In this document: positions 58,738 through 64,000 of the stretch, one piece after another
Numbering within the stretch: position 1 is the first letter of the stretch
Layout of the letters: each line of letters opens with the position of its first letter
NCBI RefSeq assembly: GCF_047228825.1
Contig: NZ_JBFEGN010000002.1
Span: 152,002 to 216,001, forward strand
Source: Siminovitchia sp047228825
GTDB taxonomy: Bacteria > Bacillota > Bacilli > Bacillales > Bacillaceae_C
Direction: 5' to 3'
DNA: 64,000 nt
Notes under the pieces: model-generated
What the model saw: the letters and a program-made list of their open reading frames with translations, nothing else
Told to the model about the DNA's origin: nothing
Database searches by the model: none
Made by a program: the position numbers and the translations under genes

Positions 58738-59274
58738 TTGATAAAATTTGAAACGCCAAAATTTACCGAGCTTCTTGCAGTAGATGACGAGACCTACAAG
58801 CGCTTGAATTTTGGAGGAATTTATAAATTTTATTGCACCAGTAAGAATTTGTTATATATAGGAAAAACCAAAAATTTTAATTCAAGGATTAGAAGCCATT
58901 TCTCGGGAACTAGTAATACATCAGGTTTTATTGATGAAGTCGCCTACTATTCGTATGCAAAGATTGATAGCCTTGCCGAACAAGACATTATAGAAACCTA
59001 TTTAATAAACAAGCTTATGCCAAAATATAATTTTTATAAAACATATTTTGATTTAGATGTAAGTACATATAATGATTATTTAAAAGAAACTTTTATAGAT
59101 TTCACAGTGAGGTTAATAAAGGCTAACAAGGGGATCGAGATAGGCATAGCAACACTTAAATATTTTTGTAAATTGCAGAATGTTGAATACCTAAGTGTTA
59201 CTGATACATATGTAAAAGAACGTCTCAGTCAAGAGGGCATCTATTTTCAAAAGAATGCCTTAGTCATGCGATAA
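58738..59274 (+). CDS. GIY-YIG nuclease domain protein
   Basis: 178 aa from TTG 58738, with GGGAGAGA upstream. GIYKFYCTSKNLLYIGKTKN and FNSRIRSHFSG give the GIY-YIG signature with Arg and the AEQDIIETYLINKLMPKYN segment holding the catalytic Glu. About 100 residues follow, possibly a DNA-binding tail. Likely a homing or resolvase-type nuclease. Confidence 0.85.
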   Translation: MIKFETPKFTELLAVDDETYKRLNFGGIYKFYCTSKNLLYIGKTKNFNSRIRSHFSGTSNTSGFIDEVAYYSYAKIDSLAEQDIIETYLINKLMPKYNFYKTYFDLDVSTYNDYLKETFIDFTVRLIKANKGIEIGIATLKYFCKLQNVEYLSVTDTYVKERLSQEGIYFQKNALVMR

Positions 59275-59289
59275 AAGGTAAATTTTATT
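59270..59289. repeat. intergenic dyad (GATAAAA-N6-TTTTATT)
   Basis: Overlaps the stop codon. 47 bp before ATG 59336. Confidence 0.7.
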
Positions 59290-59301
59290 CAACCAGATAA
59301 A

Positions 59302-59319
59302 AGTAACTTAGAATAATAA
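59302..59319 (+). promoter_or_regulatory. AGTAACTTA box before small gene and recombinase
   Basis: AGTAACTTAGAATAATAA, 16 bp before ATG 59336. Confidence 0.3.
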
Positions 59320-59335
59320 ATGAAAGGGGGATTAC

Positions 59336-59461
59336 ATGTCAAAACGCAACATTCCAAAAGGAGTTAAGTTCATACAACCAACTAACGAAGATCAAGAGTC
59401 AATTGATAATCTTATGAGCCTCATTAGAGAGGCTGTAATACATAAATTAAATAATAGATAG
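59336..59461 (+). CDS. 41-aa protein upstream of recombinase
   Basis: ATG with AAAGGGGGAT upstream. SKRNIPKGVKFIQPTNED then a short helix. Followed directly by a terminator. Position just before the recombinase would suit a small directionality factor, but the sequence gives no proof. Confidence 0.6.
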   Translation: MSKRNIPKGVKFIQPTNEDQESIDNLMSLIREAVIHKLNNR

Positions 59462-59462
59462 A

Positions 59463-59492
59463 GACTACCGATTGATTTATTGGTAGTCTTTT
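59463..59492 (+). terminator. rho-independent terminator
   Basis: GACTACC and GGTAGTC pair over 12 nt, followed by TTTTCTT. Insulates the recombinase gene. Confidence 0.8.
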
Positions 59493-59562
59493 CTTATAAT
59501 GTTAATAACCAACAACTCCAATGAAAATAAATAATAATTAATATATGGGAGGAATATTTTTA

Positions 59563-62229
59563 ATGAAAGATATCTATGCTGTATATGTACGTGTATCAAC
59601 TGGCAAACAAGCCGAAGAAGGTGATTCAATTGAAATGCAGATTAACTTGGCTAGAAAATATGTTAAAGAAAATGATGGAATTCTACCTGAAGAAAATATT
59701 TTTATTGAGCCAGCAGTCTCAGCAAGTAAGACAGAACTAAGCAAAAGATCAGTATTACTTCAATGTCTGATAAAAGGTGAAAAGGGTGGATTCAATAAAC
59801 TGTTAGCATACAAGAGAGATAGGCTTGCACGAAAAGCAGAAGACTCCCTTATAATTCGAGGTAAACTACAAAAAGCAGGAATTGATTTAATATTTACTTC
59901 AACAGGAGATGGCGGCGAAGTTGATTTAAACGATCCCTATCAGAAAATGATTGAGAATATTAGATCATCTATAGATGAGCTTGAATCTGTAAACACCTCA
60001 ATTCGTGTCTCAGACACTATGAAAGATAAAGCTAAAAGAGGAGAGTTTTCAGGTGGAAATCTTCCTTATGGATATATGCTAGACAAAGACAGAAATATCA
60101 TATTTATCGAGTCTCAGAGAGAATTAATCAAAGAGATAGAGGATTTATATTTAAATGGACAAGGAATTGCTGCCATTGCAAGATGGTTAAACGGTGAATC
60201 AATCAGAGGATTAGGATATAGACCAACAGGGAAAGCAGAGAAGATTAAACAATTTAAAACGAGCTCACCTGATTGGACTAGGGATGCTATAAAAGGAATT
60301 TTATTTAATCATTTTTATGCAGGATATCTTACTTACAGACCCAAAAGCAAACCAGGTGAAGAAAAAGAAGAACCAATTATTGAAAAAGGAACTCATGAAG
60401 CAGTTAGAACTGAAGAAAAACAAGCGCTTATAGATAAAACAAAAAACAAAAGAGCTAGTAAAATTGTTCCACCTAGATTTTACACCACCACTTTTTTATT
60501 AAGTGGACTTTTATTCTGTAAGGAATGTGGACAAAAGTATTATACCAGAAACTCAACTAGAAGCACTGGTTCATATAGTTACTATGTATGTTCATCTCGT
60601 CAGACACATATACCAATAGAGAGATGCCCATCTCCATCTTTTAGTAGAGAAATATTAGAAGAGTACGTAGTAAATAATATTATGCAACGGATTAAAAAAG
60701 TCGATCTTTTAGGACTGCAAGAATCTATTAAGAAAGAGTTAAACAAAAAAATTAAGAACAGAAACAGTGATTTGGAAGAAGTTGAAAAGAAAATTTTGAA
60801 ATTAGAAAAAAACATGGAGGCGATACAAAGGCTTCTTTTAGAGCTAGACCCAACAGACGAGTTCTATGAAATGATGAGAGACTCTTATCAAGACAGTCAG
60901 AAAAAAATTCTAACAGATTTAAAACAAGCAAAGGTTTTAAGAGAAACATTAAAAGAAAAATCTGAAGAGACAGTTGATACTTTTCAACAAGCTAAAACCA
61001 TTTACGAGAGCCTAATTCATTTTGATGAAACGTTTTATGATAATCCATTTCATAGACAAAAAGCAATCTTAGAAAGCATTATTGAAAGAATCGAAATCAA
61101 TAAAGAGGGAAAGCTTGATATTATTCTAAAAATCCCTCTCGATGATAAAGTGAGTGAAGAAATTAGTGAGGTTTCATTTATTAGCTTTGGAGGAGTGGGA
61201 GATACGACCACGTTGATTTTGGCACCTCTTGTCGCAGCACTCGGCATTCCCGTTGCCAAAATGTCCGGCAGGGGTCTGGGACATACGGGTGGAACGATTG
61301 ATAAATTGGAGGCAATTCCGGGATATCGTGCCGAAGTGTCGGAAGATGAATTCATCCGGCTGGTAAATAAAAACAAGCTGGCGATCGTCGGGCAATCGGG
61401 GAACCTTGCACCGGCCGACAAAAAAATATATGGACTTAGGGATGTAACGGCAACTGTAAATGCGATCCCGCTCATTGCAAGCTCCATTATGAGCAAAAAA
61501 ATCGCCGCGGGTGCCGACGCCATTGTGCTGGATGTAAAAGTGGGTTCTGGCGCTTTTATGAAAACAATGGAAGATGCAAGCGCGCTTGCGGATACAATGG
61601 TGGAAATCGGCAACCTGGTGGGCAGAAAAACGATGGCTGTCATTTCGGATATGAGCCAGCCGCTCGGCTATGCAATCGGCAATGCGCTGGAAGTAAAGGA
61701 AGCCATCGAAACGCTGCAAGGGAGAGGACCCGCCGACTTGACGGAATTATGCCTCGTTTTGGGCAGCAAAATGGCCGTGCTTGCACAAAAAGCAGCGTCG
61801 GAACAGGAAGCGCGCGGAATGCTGGAAGCAGTCATTAAAAACGGGAAGGCATTTCATGTATTTAAACAGTTTTTGGCTGCACGGGGAGCCGATGTTTCTG
61901 TCGTAGATGAACCGGATAAATTTCCGAAAGCCGCCTATCAAATTCCGGTCGAGTCCCCTGAAAACGGATATGTTTCAGCGATCACAGCCGACGAAATTGG
62001 GACAGCCGCGATGCTGCTTGGTGCGGGCCGGGCAACGAAGGAGTCTGTCATTGATGTAAGCGTCGGGGTTATTTTACATAAAAAAATCGGGGATGAGGTA
62101 AGCGCAGGGGAGCCGATTGCGACAATCCACAGTAATTCGCGAGATGTTAAGGAAGTAACGGAAAAAATTGTTCGGGCGTACAGTTTTTCAAAAAAAAGAC
62201 CTGCTCCCGTGCCATTAATCAGGAGGTGA
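59563..62229 (+). CDS. large serine recombinase fused in frame to pyrimidine-nucleoside phosphorylase C-terminal part
   Basis: 888 aa from ATG 59563 (TGGGAGGAA upstream). Residues 1-541: resolvase domain with catalytic Ser12 (YVRVSTGKQ), DEDxxR-like KRDRLARK, recombinase domain, zinc ribbon (CKECG ... C) near 319 and a coiled coil about 380-460: a phage integrase of the SprA class. Residues about 542-888 are Pdp: GGVGDTTTLILAPLV, SGRGLGHTGGTIDKLE, IASSIMSKKIAAGADAIVLDVK, ISDMSQPLGYAIGN and the C-terminal biotinyl-like domain. The phage is therefore integrated in pdp; the Pdp N-terminus (about 87 aa) must be beyond the other prophage end. Pdp should be inactive in this lysogen. Confidence 0.9.
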   Translation: MKDIYAVYVRVSTGKQAEEGDSIEMQINLARKYVKENDGILPEENIFIEPAVSASKTELSKRSVLLQCLIKGEKGGFNKLLAYKRDRLARKAEDSLIIRGKLQKAGIDLIFTSTGDGGEVDLNDPYQKMIENIRSSIDELESVNTSIRVSDTMKDKAKRGEFSGGNLPYGYMLDKDRNIIFIESQRELIKEIEDLYLNGQGIAAIARWLNGESIRGLGYRPTGKAEKIKQFKTSSPDWTRDAIKGILFNHFYAGYLTYRPKSKPGEEKEEPIIEKGTHEAVRTEEKQALIDKTKNKRASKIVPPRFYTTTFLLSGLLFCKECGQKYYTRNSTRSTGSYSYYVCSSRQTHIPIERCPSPSFSREILEEYVVNNIMQRIKKVDLLGLQESIKKELNKKIKNRNSDLEEVEKKILKLEKNMEAIQRLLLELDPTDEFYEMMRDSYQDSQKKILTDLKQAKVLRETLKEKSEETVDTFQQAKTIYESLIHFDETFYDNPFHRQKAILESIIERIEINKEGKLDIILKIPLDDKVSEEISEVSFISFGGVGDTTTLILAPLVAALGIPVAKMSGRGLGHTGGTIDKLEAIPGYRAEVSEDEFIRLVNKNKLAIVGQSGNLAPADKKIYGLRDVTATVNAIPLIASSIMSKKIAAGADAIVLDVKVGSGAFMKTMEDASALADTMVEIGNLVGRKTMAVISDMSQPLGYAIGNALEVKEAIETLQGRGPADLTELCLVLGSKMAVLAQKAASEQEARGMLEAVIKNGKAFHVFKQFLAARGADVSVVDEPDKFPKAAYQIPVESPENGYVSAITADEIGTAAMLLGAGRATKESVIDVSVGVILHKKIGDEVSAGEPIATIHSNSRDVKEVTEKIVRAYSFSKKRPAPVPLIRR
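61186..61210. other. prophage-host junction (att site region)
   Basis: Phage-like AT-rich recombinase sequence changes to GC-richer pdp at about 61188. The crossover core lies in or near GGAGGAGTGGGAGATACG, which encodes the Pdp GGVGD loop. The exact 2-bp crossover cannot be determined from one junction. Confidence 0.75.
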
Positions 62230-62243
62230 ATGATGGAATTTAC

Positions 62244-62290
62244 TTTCAACATTTTCCGCTTCGTGTTATGATAATTGATAGTGATTCTCA
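62244..62290 (+). promoter_or_regulatory. Fur-controlled promoter of the nitroreductase
   Basis: -35 TTTCAA (62244), 17 bp, extended -10 TGTTATGAT (-10 at 62267-62272). Overlapping box TGATAGTGATTCTCA (62276-62290) matches the Fur 7-1-7 consensus at all but two defined positions. Predicts repression under iron sufficiency. Confidence 0.65.
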
Positions 62291-62314
62291 TTTATGATAC
62301 ATGGGGGTAAAGAT

Positions 62315-62869
62315 ATGTTGGCTGTAAACTCGATTGCCGAAATCATTCGGGAAAGAACTTCCATTAAAAAAGGTTTTATTAATAAAGAAATCAGTCGTGA
62401 GCAAATTTTATCATTGCTGGAGGACGCTGTTTGGGCCCCGAACCATGGCGTGCGGGAGCCTTGGCGTTTTATCTTTATATCCGGAGAACGGAAGGAAGCG
62501 TTTATTGAGGAGGTGCTTACATGCGTTGAACCGGCAAAGCATGAAAGCACCCGCAGCAAACTGGGGGAAGTCCCCGCAATGCTTGTTGCGGTAGTGAACG
62601 ACGATCCGCGCCAAAAAATACGCGAAGAAGATGTTGCAGCTACGAGCTGCCTTTTGCAAAATTTCCAGCTTCTCGCATGGGAACGTGAAATCGGCGTCTG
62701 CTGGAAAACACCTGCCTATATTCATGATCCGCGCTTGCGTTCGGCGCTCGGTGTTGAGCCCGGGGAAAAAATTATCGGCCTCATGCAAGTGGGATATTTT
62801 GATAAAGAAACTGTGGCAAAAAGGAGCCGGAACCGGACGAATCCCGCTGAAAAATGGACGGATTATTAA
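62315..62869 (+). CDS. nitroreductase family protein (YfhC-like)
   Basis: 184 aa from ATG 62315, GGGGGTAAAG upstream. AVWAPNHGVREPWRFIFISG, DVAATSCLLQNFQLLAWEREIGVCWKT and IGLMQVGYF are nitroreductase/FMN-binding features. Oxidises NAD(P)H to reduce flavin-accessible substrates. The Fur box ahead suits the B. subtilis yfhC-type gene, which is iron-regulated; orthology is inference. Confidence 0.82.
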   Translation: MLAVNSIAEIIRERTSIKKGFINKEISREQILSLLEDAVWAPNHGVREPWRFIFISGERKEAFIEEVLTCVEPAKHESTRSKLGEVPAMLVAVVNDDPRQKIREEDVAATSCLLQNFQLLAWEREIGVCWKTPAYIHDPRLRSALGVEPGEKIIGLMQVGYFDKETVAKRSRNRTNPAEKWTDY

Positions 62870-62873
62870 GCGG

Positions 62874-62897
62874 AAGGGACCCATGGCGGTCCTTTAT
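62874..62897 (+). terminator. terminator of nitroreductase gene
   Basis: AAGGGACC and GGTCCTT pair over a 6-nt loop, followed by TTATTTA. Confidence 0.6.
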
Positions 62898-63012
62898 TTA
62901 AAGATAGGCGTATATCATTTGGGTCTGCCACGGTCGTTTGGATCGTGGTATTTCCATTTTGTGGAGAGGAATGTAAGTAAAGAAATCTTTTTGGAGTACC
63001 GATATATTGTGC
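62897..63012 (+). mobile_element. decayed end of an IS91-type element
   Basis: Shares with 63496-63605 the block TTTGGGTCT.CCACGGTC, a 10-bp hairpin stem and GTGGTATTT, then GGAGAGGAATGTAAGTAAAG. It would encode the first about 16 residues of the transposase (VERNVSKEIFLEYRYI) before sequence identity ends. Probable solo remnant of the element that begins at 63515. Confidence 0.65.
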
Positions 63013-63350
63013 CGCGTCCTTGATTGTGAATATGTTGTGAGTGATAGACATGTGCTGTTGATTTTCTGTAAACGATCATGCAAAGACATTCTTTTCCCGT
63101 AATCTGCATTTTTTACTTCTCTTGTGTCAATGGAGTGGCTTTCCTTTTACCGCCTGATATTTGTTTTGACTTTTACGGTTAATGGAAGGACGATGCTTTG
63201 ACCGTCAACTCACATTTTCTCTGTTTGCGGGCAATGGAAAGGCGCCAATGGCACCTAAAACATATCGGCCCCTTTCATATTGTTGTATAAAGGTTGTTTG
63301 CGTGTTAAAAACAACAGGGAAAACCGGACGCTGTGAAAAAACAGATGGAG
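63013..63350. other. host intergenic region, no gene seen
   Basis: No open frame of note on either strand and no recognisable RNA gene. Moderately AT-rich with GCCAATGGCACC-type short palindromes. Confidence 0.5.
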
Positions 63351-63352
63351 TA

Positions 63353-63475
63353 TAAATTGACGGTTCGCCAATTTATTCCAATCCGATCTCCTACTCCTAA
63401 CTTTTAAGAAAGCATAAATTGGCATGTCGCCAATTTAATCAAATCCAACCTCCCACCTCTCACCTCTAAGAAAAG
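63353..63475. repeat. two imperfect tandem hairpin repeats of about 60 bp
   Basis: ATAAATTGACGGTTCGCCAA... and ATAAATTGGCATGTCGCCAA... are followed by similar TCCAATC and CTCC blocks, then CTTTTAAGAAAG/CTCTAAGAAAA. The second copy holds a perfect AAATTGGC/GCCAATTT hairpin. They sit just before the IS91-type element. Confidence 0.6.
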
Positions 63476-63522
63476 ACGCGCCAGCGTCTTTCTTAAAGAT
63501 AAGAAAGTATAAAATTTGGGTC

Positions 63523-63547
63523 TACCACGGTCATTTTGACTGTGGTA
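63523..63547 (+). repeat. IS91-type end hairpin
   Basis: TACCACGGTC and GACTGTGGTA form a 10-bp stem around ATTTT. The copy at 62926-62950 keeps the stem with paired changes, supporting a functional terminal structure. Confidence 0.65.
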
Positions 63548-63557
63548 TTTTTGTTTT

Positions 63558-64000
63558 ATGGAGAGGAATATTCTTAGAGAAATCTTTTTTGATAACCACC
63601 AACATTGGGAAGCCTTCAAGCGCAAACATGGAGCTAAAATCCGTCCAATCGTAATCAAGGAGGTTGAGAAGTTTCGCGATTGTGGAGATATTATGAAAGG
63701 GTTTAAACTCTTTGTGTGCGAGGGCTGCCATGACGTTCGTAAAGTCCCCTATCGCTGTAAGGGACGCTTCTGTACCACTTGCTCCGTAGGGGAGAGCGAA
63801 GAGTGGAGCAGACTGCTGACTGAAGATGTCCTTCAGGTGAATCACCGCCATGTGATTTTTACGATTGATGAAGGACTGCGTGATGTCTTTCTTCTTCATC
63901 GTCATTTATTAAAGGATTTGATGGATGAGGCTGCGAAATTAATAATGGACTTCTTTAAAAAGAAAGCAAAGGTAACTCCCGGAATCATTGCGGGACTGCA
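63558..64000 (+). CDS. IS91 family transposase, N-terminal part (cut by window end)
   Basis: The frame is open to the last base. MERNILREIFFDNHQHWEAF, then the zinc-binding domain CEGCHDVRKVPYRCKGRFCTTC and HRHVIFTIDE match IS91/ISCR-type transposases. The HUH-Tyr catalytic region is beyond the window. ATG 63558 lies after the hairpin; GGAGAGG follows rather than precedes it. Confidence 0.85.
   Translation, partial: MERNILREIFFDNHQHWEAFKRKHGAKIRPIVIKEVEKFRDCGDIMKGFKLFVCEGCHDVRKVPYRCKGRFCTTCSVGESEEWSRLLTEDVLQVNHRHVIFTIDEGLRDVFLLHRHLLKDLMDEAAKLIMDFFKKKAKVTPGIIAGL

Noticed and set aside
6812..59289. Repeated AATAAAA-N6-TTTTATT elements as a CRISPR array
   Set aside because: They are dispersed in single copies between genes, with no regular spacing or spacers.
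61050..61719. Long minus-strand frames opposite the recombinase-Pdp gene
   Set aside because: They lie opposite strongly conserved Pdp sequence, have no binding sites and show no family features.
1..64000. Arbitrium-type communication genes (AimR/AimP)
   Set aside because: SPbeta phages carry them, but no TPR-rich receptor or short secreted peptide gene was seen in this window; they are probably elsewhere in the prophage.
1..64000. tRNA genes, retrons or diversity-generating elements
   Set aside because: I found no cloverleaf sequence by eye and no reverse transcriptase motif. A tRNA could be missed without a scanning program.

Overview
The window looks like the right-hand part of an SPbeta-type temperate phage genome integrated in a Bacillaceae chromosome (Firmicutes). 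Positions 1 to about 61190 are AT-rich, densely packed and almost entirely on the + strand. They carry a gene set typical of the SPbeta replication/early region: primase, RecJ-like exonuclease (YorK type), PHP-domain DNA polymerase III alpha (YorL type), 3D-domain protein (YorM type), UvrX + YolD, ATP-dependent ligase (LigB type), NrdE/NrdF/NrdI with a thioredoxin-like protein, thymidylate synthase, DHFR and a large serine recombinase. From about 61190 the GC content rises and the genes are bacterial. The prophage sits inside pdp (pyrimidine-nucleoside phosphorylase), so the recombinase frame runs into the 3' three quarters of pdp. It is followed by a Fur-box-preceded nitroreductase and an IS91-type element. 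No virion or lysis genes are in the window.

Layout. 0-6.6 kb: primase end, an unknown protein, a Thg1-like tRNA polymerase next to an RlaP-type nucleotidyltransferase (a probable tRNA repair pair), a 680-aa protein with a DUF2135-like segment, and a homing HNH. 6.6-16 kb: many small proteins, TnpB copy 1, a membrane cluster with an SPFH/prohibitin protein, and a RecJ gene interrupted by a +1 frameshift in its catalytic motif. 16-28.4 kb: a modification island with two m5C methyltransferases (one split by an intein at its catalytic Cys), TnpB copy 2, four DPPY-type amino-methyltransferases, a second HNH, and a transposon-like element (inverted repeats plus 8-bp target duplication, no transposase) carrying a Dam-type enzyme. 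28.4-34 kb: promoter, polymerase, 3D protein, guanylate-kinase-like protein. 34-43 kb: small proteins, SOS-controlled uvrX-yolD, the only minus-strand gene (ligase), a YyaC-like protein. 43-54 kb: ribonucleotide reductase operon with a group I intron and HNH, MazG-like protein, phage sigma factor, ThyA, HNH-AP2, a collapsed phosphoesterase, DHFR. 54-59.5 kb: small genes, including a GC-richer block with overlapping start/stop codons, and a GIY-YIG nuclease. 59.5-62.2 kb: recombinase-Pdp fusion. 62.2-64 kb: host.

Together the genes copy and modify phage DNA, make dNTPs, and perhaps repair host-damaged tRNA. The region is loaded with selfish endonucleases: six homing-type enzymes (three HNH, one HNH-AP2, one LAGLIDADG inside an intein, one GIY-YIG) and two TnpB proteins. 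Two features stand out as little described. One is a 20-bp dyad (AATAAAA, six variable bases, TTTTATT) found by eye in about 27 intergenic gaps. The other is the transposase-less methyltransferase element, which interrupts one of those dyads. All assignments are by eye from motifs; no database search was possible.
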